A stretch of DNA of 8,015 bases from Candidatus Dormiibacterota bacterium (GCA_003135255.1 PLAX01000019.1:1-8015); one strand, 5' to 3'; positions 1-5,137 are shown, counted from the first letter of the stretch. Notes: generated by a model from the letters alone, not told the origin. Made by a program: numbers and translations.

Positions 1-2
1 CC

Positions 3-104
3 ACCACCTATCTGCGCAAGCTCGAGGGCGCTGGCGATCCCTTCGGCCCCCAGCTCGCCGAGCTGCTGCTCGGCGCCGGCGAGGGCGGCAACGGCGGCGC
101 CTGA
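3..104 (+). CDS. C-terminal end of an unidentified protein (partial)
   Basis: The last 33 codons of a gene that enters from the left edge and stops at TGA 102-104. The visible tail is hydrophilic and then leucine/glycine-rich (TTYLRKLEGAGDPFGPQLAE, then a GAGEGGNGGA end). A hand count of G+C by codon position gives about 82/55/91 percent, the normal signature of a real gene in a GC-rich genome. This favours this strand over the overlapping minus frame. No domain is recognisable from so short a piece. The downstream 328 bases carry no plus-strand gene, so this is the last gene of its unit. Confidence 0.6.
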   Translation, partial: TTYLRKLEGAGDPFGPQLAELLLGAGEGGNGGA

Positions 105-355
105 TCCCTCTCCGGTGCCGATCCCCGCCGATCGAGCGCGGCGCGGAAGGCCTGGACGATCCGGAGCCGGCCGTCGTCGTCCGAGGACCGTCTCTTCCCG
201 TCGGTTCGTCCAACGCTGCGAGAGGTACAGTGAAGCCACGCCGCGCCGGCGAGCAGCAGAACGAGGATGAGGTACAGCAGCCACTCGGGCGGCGCGGCGC
301 GCGAGTGGCCCAGAGGTGCCGCGGCTCTTCGCCGGCTGGCAGCCTCGGCCCTGCA
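8..355 (-). pseudogene. Broken small membrane-protein gene, repeat copy A
   Basis: A minus-strand frame open from a TGA at 356-358 to a TAG at 8-10, with no ATG, GTG or TTG before its hydrophobic segment. It reads SRAAPPEWLLYLIL, then a continuous transmembrane-like stretch to AGAAWLHCTSRSVGR, then a charged tail. Codon-position G+C over bases 105-286 is about 73/52/81 percent, as in coding DNA. The frame upstream of the hydrophobic segment differs by single-base indels from copy B (about 4913-5137), where a methionine-initiated frame exists. The likely reading is a remnant of a one-helix membrane protein that has lost its proper N-terminus through frameshift. The last third overlaps the plus-strand gene ending at 104, so the true 3' end is unclear. 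It could instead be a non-coding repeat that happens to encode a hydrophobic peptide. Confidence 0.4.
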
Positions 356-370
356 TCAGGGCCGGGGACG
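181..370. repeat. Long imperfect direct repeat, copy A (uninterrupted)
   Basis: This stretch matches 4024-4040 plus 4913-5087. It includes a 33-base identical run (210-242 against 4925-4957), with substitutions and single-base indels elsewhere. The similarity starts near the CCGAGGACCGTCT at 181 and fades after about 370. Copy A contains GTCTCTTC (190-197) where copy B has GTCTATTC duplicated around an inserted element, so copy A shows the empty site. Each copy lies roughly 50-65 bases upstream of a plus-strand gene (433 and 5138). On the minus strand both encode the same hydrophobic peptide. Confidence 0.85.
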
Positions 371-386
371 TTGTGGCCCTGGCCAG

Positions 387-415
387 ATTATCAGACCACG
401 ATAAAGTCGGATCAA
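387..415 (-). promoter_or_regulatory. Sigma-70-like promoter reading leftward toward repeat copy A
   Basis: On the minus strand the hexamers TTGATC (415-410) and GATAAT (392-387) are separated by exactly 17 bases. They lie in an AT-rich island (about 387-415) unlike the surrounding GC-rich DNA. Transcription would start near 380 and read into the broken membrane-protein frame. No equally good plus-strand promoter for the ATPase gene was found in the same patch. This rests on sequence resemblance only. Confidence 0.45.
388..404. promoter_or_regulatory. Operator-like palindrome TTATC-N7-GATAA
   Basis: Two perfect 5-base arms, TTATC (388-392) and GATAA (400-404), flank a 7-base centre. They lie 28 bases upstream of the ATPase start and overlap the -10 hexamer of the leftward promoter. 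The symmetry and position suit a dimeric repressor site that could govern the leftward transcript, the rightward one, or both. The arms are short, so chance is possible. Confidence 0.35.
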
Positions 416-432
416 GCTGGTAAGGTCAGGCC

Positions 433-1623
433 ATGGACCCACGCCTCAACCCCTACACGCCCAACGCTGGCGCCCGGCCCCCTGCCCTAGTCGGCCGTGA
501 CCATCAGCTGCTCGGCTTCGAGGTCCTCCTGGAGCGCCTTCGCGGTGGAGGGACGGAGCAGTCGATGATCATCACCGGGTTGCGCGGGGTCGGGAAGACC
601 GTTCTTCTCGGAGCTTTTCGGGAGATTGCCCTCAAGCTGCGATGGGCGGCGGTGGAGGCGGAGATCACCAGGCACGGGGACTTCGGCGAGCGCATCGCAC
701 AGCTGACCCGCCGAGCCCTTCTGCAAGTCGCGCCTCGCTCACGGTGGCGGGAGCGTGCTCGACGTGCCGCCGCGTGTCTCCAATCCTTCTCCCTAACCTT
801 CAGCCCTGAAGGTGCCATCAGTCTGGGCGTGGACATCGACGCCGTAGAGGGTCTGGCGGACAGCGGCAGCCTTGTCGAGGATCTCAGCGACCTGTTTGTT
901 GCTCTTGGGGAGGCCGCCCGCGAGCACGAAACGGGAGTTGTCTTCCTGTTCGACGAGGTTCAGTTCTTGGAGGTTCGTGAGTTCGAGGCGCTGATCGCGG
1001 CGCTCCACCGCACGGTTCAGCGCAGCCTCCCCATCACGATGGTCGGCGCCGGCCTACCTCAGATCCCCCGGCTCGCCGGCGAAGCGAAGTCCTACGCCGA
1101 GCGTCTCTTCACCTTTCCCACCATCGGGCCGCTGCCAGCCCCGGCGGCGGCGGAGGCGTTGACCTCGCCGGCCGCGGCTCTCGGGGTCAGCTTTGCTCCG
1201 GAGGCCGCTCAGCGTGTCGTCGACTACACGCAAGGCTACCCGTACTTCCTCCAGGAGTACGGCAAGACCGTGTGGGACCAGGCGGAGGCTTCGCCGATCG
1301 ACCCCCAACTCGTTACGGCATGCGTTGAGTTGGTCGAGGCCAAGCTGGACGGCAGCTTCTTCCGTGTCCGAGCTGAGCGCACCACCGAGCTCGAGCTCCG
1401 CTACCTGCGGGCGATGGCCGAGCTCGGCTCTGAGCCGCAGAGGGCCAGCGACGTGGCACGGGTCTTGAGACGCACCTCAAACCAGCTCGGGCCCACCAGG
1501 TCGCGGCTGATCGAGAAAGGCCTCCTGTACACCCCGGGCTTTGGTCTTGCCGCATTCACGGTGCCCCAGTTCGACCGCTACATGATCCGCAACCATTCCC
1601 TGCGGCCCGGCATCTCTCGGTAG
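433..1623 (+). CDS. AAA-type ATP-binding protein with C-terminal winged helix
   Basis: A 396-residue P-loop ATPase of the AAA_16/ORC-like type common on actinobacterial mobile and accessory DNA. The order is: N-terminal lead NPYTPNAGARPP, then a 'VGRD' box (20-23). Walker A follows as GLRGVGKT (49-56) and Walker B as VVFLFDE (169-175). A sensor-1-like strand PITMVGAGLPQI spans 200-211, and AKSYAERLF (218-226) is a candidate arginine-finger/sensor-2 region. A lid containing GYPYFLQEYG comes next. About 60 C-terminal residues (RASDVARVLRRTSNQLGPTRSR and on) read like a winged-helix DNA-binding domain. The ATG at 433 has AAGG (422-425) seven bases upstream. It stands alone: a possible terminator follows, and the next gene is 398 bases away. 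The ATP-binding fold is clear. The role is not; ATP-dependent DNA binding or regulation of an element is inference. It has no nuclease or protease domain. Confidence 0.9.
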   Translation: MDPRLNPYTPNAGARPPALVGRDHQLLGFEVLLERLRGGGTEQSMIITGLRGVGKTVLLGAFREIALKLRWAAVEAEITRHGDFGERIAQLTRRALLQVAPRSRWRERARRAAACLQSFSLTFSPEGAISLGVDIDAVEGLADSGSLVEDLSDLFVALGEAAREHETGVVFLFDEVQFLEVREFEALIAALHRTVQRSLPITMVGAGLPQIPRLAGEAKSYAERLFTFPTIGPLPAPAAAEALTSPAAALGVSFAPEAAQRVVDYTQGYPYFLQEYGKTVWDQAEASPIDPQLVTACVELVEAKLDGSFFRVRAERTTELELRYLRAMAELGSEPQRASDVARVLRRTSNQLGPTRSRLIEKGLLYTPGFGLAAFTVPQFDRYMIRNHSLRPGISR

Positions 1624-1643
1624 TAACTGAGCCTCCTGGTCAC

Positions 1644-1676
1644 ACTGGTTCCGTAATGGGTGGTTCGGGAACTAGT
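1644..1676 (+). terminator. Possible terminator after the ATPase gene
   Basis: ACTGGTTCC (1644-1652) pairs with GGAACTAGT (1668-1676) over nine base pairs including one G-U pair, around a 15-base loop. It starts 20 bases after the ATPase stop and is followed by only two further T residues. A stem-loop at the end of a gene, with no strong tract, fits actinobacterial terminators but is not proof of one. Confidence 0.4.
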
Positions 1677-2021
1677 TTGCACTTCGTCGCGCGTTCGGGA
1701 GTCCAGGGCCTGGTAGTACAGTGACGTGAGCAGACGAGAGGGGCCGCCAGCCCCGCAGCTCGGCTCCCTCCGAATCATCGTCGCGCGCTTCTCCCCACCC
1801 AGGAGGCCACAGATCTCTTTGCTCGCGACCGCGGCCCCCGCAATCGAGGAATCGGCAGTGGTTTTTTTGTGGGCCACACCCCGCGATCGCAGTTCCTGGA
1901 CCATGCCCTCTACCTGCACGCCCGCCAGCTCTCCGAGCGCTGCGGACCGGACCCCCAGCGACGAGACCGGGGCGCTGATGGAGTCGCTGGAGAGCGCGCC
2001 ACGGGTCGTGGAGCGGTAGCG
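1677..2021. other. Stretch without a convincing gene
   Basis: Two long open frames share third-codon positions here: plus 1726-2019 (GTG start, 97 codons) and a minus frame that runs from 2123 to 1578 and into the ATPase gene. In the plus frame a hand count gives about 62/66/80 percent G+C at positions 1/2/3. That lacks the low second position of real genes nearby, and it supports neither strand. The plus frame has no Shine-Dalgarno sequence. It ends two bases before the ATG at 2022, so a translationally coupled, fast-evolving small gene cannot be excluded. Otherwise this looks like intergenic or decayed DNA. Confidence 0.4.
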
Positions 2022-2708
2022 ATGGACGAGCCCACCGATACCCGGGTTGAGTGGGTCAGGCTGGTAGCGCTGACCAGTGCGCTCAGCGACCTCGTCCTCA
2101 ACCTCGTCCATCGCCTTCAGCACGATCTCGACGAGTGTCTCGATGAGGCGACGACCGTGCTGTCGATCCAGGAGGGGATCCGCCTCAGCGAGCTGGAGCG
2201 TCTGCTACAGGCAGTGAGCGACTCCGATCAGGACGTGGGTACCTATGTCAAGGGATTGGCGTCGTGGGCAGGTGTGACGACTGAGTTGATCATGCGTGCG
2301 CACCTAGCTGGCCACGCTGTGCCACCGGCGTGGCGCACCCCCCCTCCTCCTGAACTGTCTTGGCAGAGAGCTCTCATCGCCAACGCCCGAGTCCAGGCTG
2401 CGACATCCGCGGCCGCCACGGTCGCGGCGGACCTCGCTGAGCGCGTGCCCCCACTGCTCGGCGCAACCGAGGAGGAGACCGGACGGCGCTATCTCGAAAC
2501 CAGAGTCCGGGACCGAGTGAGAGAGCTTGCAGAGTGCGCACAGCGTGCAGGTAAGACGGCAGCACAGCTTGCAGCCCGGACTGTCAAGCTGACCGGCGCG
2601 ACCGATGAGGAGTGGCGGCGAGCCGTCGACTTCGTCCGGGTGGAGTGGGAGGCGCGCCCCTCATACTGGGGAGACGACCGGCTCCAAGCCGGTAGCTGGA
2701 GCTGGTAG
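2022..2708 (+). CDS. Hypothetical helical protein, 228 residues
   Basis: No family is recognised. The sequence is almost entirely amphipathic helix, with no signal peptide or membrane segment. An N-terminal helical block (about 9-100) is leucine-rich (DLVLNLVHRLQHDLDECLDE at 23-42, then SELERLLQAV). A proline hinge PPAWRTPPPPELSW (101-114) follows. The second helical block is rich in alanine and arginine (YLETRVRDRVRELAECAQRA). The tail is tryptophan-rich, ending GSWSW. ATG 2022 is chosen because GGAG (2010-2013) lies eight bases upstream and codon-position bias is normal from here on. The frame remains open back to 1869, but third-position G+C there drops to about 66 percent. It converges on the gene at 2758-3390 across a shared hairpin. 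The helical hinge layout could mean a structural or partner-binding role, but this is a guess. Confidence 0.7.
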   Translation: MDEPTDTRVEWVRLVALTSALSDLVLNLVHRLQHDLDECLDEATTVLSIQEGIRLSELERLLQAVSDSDQDVGTYVKGLASWAGVTTELIMRAHLAGHAVPPAWRTPPPPELSWQRALIANARVQAATSAAATVAADLAERVPPLLGATEEETGRRYLETRVRDRVRELAECAQRAGKTAAQLAARTVKLTGATDEEWRRAVDFVRVEWEARPSYWGDDRLQAGSWSW

Positions 2709-2714
2709 GGGAGA

Positions 2715-2749
2715 GAGGACCTGCTTTGACGACCCTCCACCAGGTCCTC
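2715..2749. terminator. Bidirectional hairpin between convergent genes
   Basis: GAGGACCTG (2715-2723) and CAGGTCCTC (2741-2749) form a perfect 9-bp stem with a 17-base loop. It begins 6 bases after the plus-strand stop at 2708 and lies just below the minus-strand stop at 2758. The placement between two converging genes makes a shared terminator likely. Neither side has a U-tract. Confidence 0.6.
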
Positions 2750-2757
2750 GTCGCCGG

Positions 2758-3390
2758 CTAGTCGTTCGGCAGGCCGCGGAGGATGGACCCGATGCGTTCG
2801 TTGAGCGTGCTGAAGGCCGTCACCATCCGACCCAGGGCTGCGTTGGCTGATCCCGCATCGCCCACTTTACGGGCCGGGATTGCCCCGAGGCCGCAGACCA
2901 CCACCTCCCGCACGCCGTCGCGTACCTCAGCGTCATCGACCCTCTGGCTTAGAACCTGGACGCGCCGCTCGACCACATTGATCTCTTCCGACAGGCCCTC
3001 AGGCAACATGTCCACGGGGTACTCGGCGGGCTCCCCTGCGGCGCGCCAGGCCATCACATCGTGGTGGTGACCGCGGCCGATCAGGCGGATGTAGCTCGAC
3101 ATCGCTTCCTGAAGTTCCGTCAAGGAGTCACGCTGTTGCCGACGATGCTCGTCGGCCAGCCTCTGTCCACGCTCTCGATCAAGAGCTTCCCGCTCGGCCG
3201 CCCGATCCGCACGTCGCTCTGTCGCTGCCTGCTGGCGGTCCGCTCGCGCGTCGCGGGATCGGATCGTCTCCACTCCGAGGGTGACCATGGCTCCCAGTAC
3301 CAGGGTGACAACCGGAACCCACCAGGGCACCCCACCTTGATCACCCGCGGCCGAAGTGGCGGAGGAGGCGGCTGCGAGAACGTGGAGCAC
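2758..3390 (-). CDS. Membrane-anchored coiled-coil protein, 210 residues
   Basis: No named family is recognised. After a short alanine/serine-rich lead comes one hydrophobic helix (about 23-42, VPWWVPVVTLVLGAMVTLGV). A strongly charged coiled-coil stretch rich in R, E, Q and A follows (about 44-100, with repeats such as ERRADRAAEREALDRERG). The rest is a soluble helical tail (100-210) with HHHD (108-111) and a hydrophobic REVVVCGLGAIPA (161-173). The layout suggests a signal anchor with the bulk of the protein in the cytoplasm. The start used is GTG 3390, with no good Shine-Dalgarno sequence. GTG 3330 just before PWWVP, preceded by AAGGTGG, is a real alternative that would make a 190-residue protein. 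It shares the 9-bp hairpin terminator with the convergent 2022-2708 gene. A scaffold or sensor role is plausible but unproven. Confidence 0.7.
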   Translation of the reverse strand: MLHVLAAASSATSAAGDQGGVPWWVPVVTLVLGAMVTLGVETIRSRDARADRQQAATERRADRAAEREALDRERGQRLADEHRRQQRDSLTELQEAMSSYIRLIGRGHHHDVMAWRAAGEPAEYPVDMLPEGLSEEINVVERRVQVLSQRVDDAEVRDGVREVVVCGLGAIPARKVGDAGSANAALGRMVTAFSTLNERIGSILRGLPND

Positions 3391-3424
3391 GGCTGCAGCG
3401 TACCTGTGAGCCTGCTGCCTTCGT

Positions 3425-3455
3425 CAGGCGCCCGCCTGGGCCGCTGCGCAGGCGG
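3425..3455. repeat. Three alternating arms able to form either of two hairpins
   Basis: CAGGCG (3425-3430), CGCCTG (3433-3438) and CAGGCG (3449-3454) share one central arm. It can pair left (2-base gap, cruciform-like) or right (CCGCCTG 3432-3438 with CAGGCGG 3449-3455, 10-base loop), but not both. The site lies between the small minus-strand gene ending at 3610 and the start at 3390. The rightmost pairing is a plausible terminator for the former. Nothing else is evident in 3391-3609. Confidence 0.4.
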
Positions 3456-3609
3456 TAGAGCCATCGGTCGCACCCGCTGCCACCGCAGCCCACCTGCCCG
3501 CCCGGTGGGGTCGTCAAGGAAGATGCGCTTTTCGCACAAACCGCTATGGCAGCCTTCGCCTGGTCGACCCTACCCTTCGTGGTCCCCATCTCCGGTCGGC
3601 GGAGGAGCC

Positions 3610-3798
3610 CTACGGGATCTTGGCCCAGGTGATGACGGTACTCTGCCCAGGACGCTCGCGGCGAGAGATGACCTGCCAGCCAGCATCTTGCAGGTGCCGG
3701 GGTTCCGCGGCGAGCTCATCGTCACCGTCGGCGCGATCCATGATCAGAGAGCCATCGGGGAGCCGCAGGGCGTTGGCGACGTCGTCAGGAGAGACCAT
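3610..3798 (-). CDS. Small hypothetical protein, 62 residues
   Basis: An unrecognised short acidic protein. It begins MVSPDDVANALRLPDGSL, has an acidic centre (DRADGDDELAAE, 21-32), and ends GWQVISRRERPG then STVITWAKIP. Third codon positions are mostly G or C and the composition is natural, unlike the arginine-rich extension of the same frame up to 4020. That is why ATG 3798 is preferred. The Shine-Dalgarno evidence is poor: AGGG directly abuts the start. The alternating strand-like segments near the end suggest a small alpha/beta fold. It could be the intact tail of a decayed longer gene, since the DNA upstream (3799-4040) holds only remnants of repeat copy B. Confidence 0.45.
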   Translation of the reverse strand: MVSPDDVANALRLPDGSLIMDRADGDDELAAEPRHLQDAGWQVISRRERPGQSTVITWAKIP

Positions 3799-3928
3799 GC
3801 CCTGGAGCGTAGGCGGGCCCCACGAGCGATCTGGGGATGAAGTGGTTACGGGACGCCGACAGCGGGTCACAACAGACCCCATGGATCGCATAGCCTGAGC
3901 CACCCGACTCGGCGGGGGGACGGACCAG

Positions 3929-4040
3929 CTATTGGCTCTTCCCGCGACCACTCCTGGGCCGCACCCGGTGCTCGGCCAGATGGGGCGAGAGAAAGCCGTG
4001 CTGCTTGCGCCGGCCACCACCCCCCGAGGACCGTCTATTC
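3929..4040 (-). pseudogene. Broken small membrane-protein gene, repeat copy B, 3' part
   Basis: If the inserted element and one 8-bp duplication are removed, the minus frame from 4913-5073 continues across the junction. It reads SVGRKEGNRR, SSGGGGRRKQHG and on to GRGKSQ before a TAG at 3929-3931. The junction peptide (VGRKEGNRRSS) parallels VGRTDGKRRSS in copy A. This part is therefore the tail of the same small gene, cut off by the insertion. The alternative is coincidental open frame in repeat DNA. Confidence 0.4.
4033..4040. repeat. Target site duplication, left
   Basis: GTCTATTC immediately outside the left terminal inverted repeat. It is identical to 4905-4912 on the other side. The corresponding single site in repeat copy A is GTCTCTTC (190-197). 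Confidence 0.85.
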
Positions 4041-4055
4041 GGTAGTGGGTCAGTT
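4041..4055 (+). repeat. Left terminal inverted repeat
   Basis: GGTAGTGGGTCAGTT is the exact reverse complement of 4890-4904. Beyond base 15 the ends diverge (one further match after a mismatch). It begins directly after the duplicated target. Confidence 0.9.
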
Positions 4056-4078
4056 TGAATCCGGCTGGGGTTGACTAC

Positions 4079-4615
4079 TCAACTAGCCGCCGCGATGACC
4101 GTGGCCGCCGCGGCCACCGCAGCCGCGGCAATTGCCAAGACATCGAAGAAGACCGCGGCGAACAGTACCCACGCCTTGAGGTTGTTCCAGCGTCGCGCTA
4201 CCTTGATCGTGAAATACCCGAGGACAGCCTCTTCGCGAGCGGCCTCCACAACATCGGGCGACTGCCATGGTGCTCGCTTGGTCCAGTCATTGAGGGGGTC
4301 GAGGCCGGCTTCGTGATAGGGCAGGGGAATCTGGGCGAGCAGAGCGAGCACAGCCGAGACGAGGAAACCCGCCACGGCGGCAACGATGGAATCTCGCTGG
4401 CACGAGTTCAGGCTGACCTTGGCAGACTGAACGGCGAAAGTCGCTAAACCGAACAGGAGCGTGGCCAATGCGCCGGACGTGGCGATCACCGAAAAGGCAC
4501 GCTGCTCTAGGGACGTCTTCCGAAGCCGCTCCTCGGAGAGTTGGTCCTTGACGATTACGGCATAGACGGACCCGGCAACCTCGCTCGGCGCGCGCTTCCC
4601 CTCGGCGTCCGTCAT
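4079..4615 (-). CDS. Multi-helix membrane protein, element cargo
   Basis: A 178-residue predicted membrane protein. The N-terminal cytoplasmic-type helix runs AVIVKDQLSEERLRKTSLEQ (19-38). It leads straight into a first membrane helix (about 42-64, VIATSGALATLLFGLATF) and a second (about 77-98). A hydrophilic loop has W111, W117 and an acidic patch (EAAREEA). A third long hydrophobic segment ends the protein (about 147-175, alanine-rich) with almost no tail. The architecture of charged helix, TM pair and C-terminal hydrophobic segment recalls the small TM effector proteins of bacterial conflict systems (SLATT and PycTM types), but I see no diagnostic motif and do not assign it. ATG 4615 has only a weak CGGGG upstream. 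It lies 30 bases after the stop of the coiled-coil gene, so the two probably share a transcript. The gene ends 23 bases from the left end of the element. Confidence 0.75.
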   Translation of the reverse strand: MTDAEGKRAPSEVAGSVYAVIVKDQLSEERLRKTSLEQRAFSVIATSGALATLLFGLATFAVQSAKVSLNSCQRDSIVAAVAGFLVSAVLALLAQIPLPYHEAGLDPLNDWTKRAPWQSPDVVEAAREEAVLGYFTIKVARRWNNLKAWVLFAAVFFDVLAIAAAAVAAAATVIAAAS

Positions 4616-4645
4616 CGCTGAGACCCCGAGTGCCGCGGAGGCCGC

Positions 4646-4804
4646 CTAGCGCTCGTTTGCCTCGCGCTCGCGGCGCTGGCGCTCCTGCTCTTCAAGCTCA
4701 CGCCGCCGCCGCTCAGCCTCAGCATTTCGCACCGCCTCGTCCGCGCTCTTGCGCTGCTTGAGCACCGATGAGGTCTGGTCCTTGTCGTCGTCCTCGGGGG
4801 CCAT
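4646..4804 (-). CDS. Small charged coiled-coil protein, element cargo
   Basis: A 52-residue protein: an acidic, disordered start MAPEDDDKDQTSS, then an uninterrupted charged helix (about 14-52, VLKQRKSADEAVRNAEAE then RRRRELEEQERQ). The helix is rich in E and R with a heptad-like spacing of leucine and alanine. Codons end in G or C almost throughout, so the frame looks real. The start is uncertain. ATG 4804 has no Shine-Dalgarno sequence, and TTG 4834 would add ten residues. A strong GGGAGG ribosome site lies in front of an out-of-frame ATG at 4850. Partnership with the membrane protein downstream is suggested by co-orientation, 30-base spacing and sharing the element. Confidence 0.5.
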   Translation of the reverse strand: MAPEDDDKDQTSSVLKQRKSADEAVRNAEAERRRRELEEQERQRREREANER

Positions 4805-4847
4805 GGCCGAGAGGATAGAGGACGGTAAGACCAAGCTTCAACCGGAA

Positions 4848-4861
4848 CATGCGTTCCTCCC
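4848..4861 (-). promoter_or_regulatory. Strong ribosome binding site with an out-of-frame ATG
   Basis: On the minus strand GGGAGG (4861-4856) precedes ATG 4850 by five bases, the best Shine-Dalgarno match in the element. The frame it opens (MFRLKLGLTVLYPLG...) ends at 4719 after 43 codons. It overlaps the coiled-coil gene out of frame. It may be a short leader peptide feeding ribosomes to the next start, or the true start of the coiled-coil gene if a frameshift lies near 4805-4835. Confidence 0.45.
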
Positions 4862-4889
4862 GAAAGTCGTTCGGTGCTCGCCATGGGCG

Positions 4890-4904
4890 AACTGACCCAC
4901 TACC
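4890..4904 (-). repeat. Right terminal inverted repeat
   Basis: AACTGACCCACTACC is the perfect reverse complement of the left end at 4041-4055. It is followed immediately by the second copy of the 8-bp target. Confidence 0.9.
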
Positions 4905-4912
4905 GTCTATTC
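4905..4912. repeat. Target site duplication, right
   Basis: GTCTATTC is identical to 4033-4040 on the other flank. Joining the outer sequences through a single copy restores alignment with repeat copy A. Confidence 0.85.
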
Positions 4913-5087
4913 CCTTCTTTTCGGCCAACGCTGCGAGAGGTACAGTGAAGCCACGCCCGCGCCGCCGAGAGCAGAACGGGGATGAGGTACAGCAGCCACC
5001 TCGGGCGGCGCGGTGCGCGAGTGGGCCCAGACGTCCCGCAGATCTCCGCCCGCTGGCAGCCTCGGCCCGGCATCAAGGCTGTGGGCG
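4913..5087. repeat. Long imperfect direct repeat, copy B, main part
   Basis: This is the larger part of the second repeat copy, matching 198-370. Bases 4925-4957 are identical to 210-242. The later portion (about 4982-5087) differs by substitutions and single-base indels, for example one extra base in each of the CCACCTCGGG and GTGGGCCC stretches. The short remainder of this copy, 4024-4040, lies on the far side of the inserted element. Confidence 0.85.
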
Positions 5088-5137
5088 TCTTTCCATGCAC
5101 ATGGCGGCCTCGGCCGCCACCCGGTGTCGCCCTCCAC
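4913..5137 (-). pseudogene. Broken small membrane-protein gene, repeat copy B, 5' part
   Basis: Two minus-strand frames together recover a sensible protein. The frame starting at ATG 5137 reads toward GGDLRDVWAHSRTAPPE. A one-base shift then gives WLLYLIPVLLSAARAWLHCT, the hydrophobic segment shared with copy A, and SRSVGRKEG. In a single frame, ATG 5073 (MPGRGCQ) reads through the same hydrophobic segment without a shift, so a shorter intact start is possible. The element at 4041-4904 then cuts the reading frame. The inferred ancestor is a one-helix membrane protein whose helix carries a proline and an arginine here, which copy A lacks, consistent with decay. The 5' end overlaps the start of the plus-strand gene at 5138. 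Confidence 0.4.

Larger units (their letters stand above)
4041..4904 (-). mobile_element. Transposase-free element carrying a membrane-protein gene
   Basis: An 864-bp unit bounded by perfect 15-bp terminal inverted repeats and flanked by an 8-bp direct duplication. It interrupts repeat copy B, while copy A (181-370) lacks it. No frame inside encodes a DDE or other transposase. The content is two minus-strand genes packed between the ends: the membrane-protein stop lies 23 bases from the left repeat. Established knowledge: 8-bp duplications are made by several DDE transposase families (for example IS6, IS66, ISL3, IS1595 and IS256 types). These ends do not clearly match one that I recognise. 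Inference: a non-autonomous transposon moved in trans, differing from an ordinary MITE in that it carries cargo. Confidence 0.85.

Noticed and set aside
1869..2021. N-terminal extension of the 2022-2708 gene to 1869
   Set aside because: Third-position G+C falls to about 66 percent in the extension. The internal ATG at 2022 has a good ribosome site.
1578..2123. A 181-codon minus-strand open frame
   Set aside because: It overlaps the end of the ATPase gene and the start of the 2022 gene, has no ribosome site, and shares third positions with a plus frame, so its G+C bias is not evidence.
3061..3840. A 259-codon plus-strand open frame
   Set aside because: It lies antisense to the membrane-anchored coiled-coil gene and the 62-residue gene, has no ribosome site, and its composition is that of a shadow frame.
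4041..4904. Assigning the element to a named IS family from its ends
   Set aside because: An 8-bp duplication fits several families. The end sequence GGTAGTGGGTCAGTT does not match one I can recall with confidence, and there is no transposase to classify.
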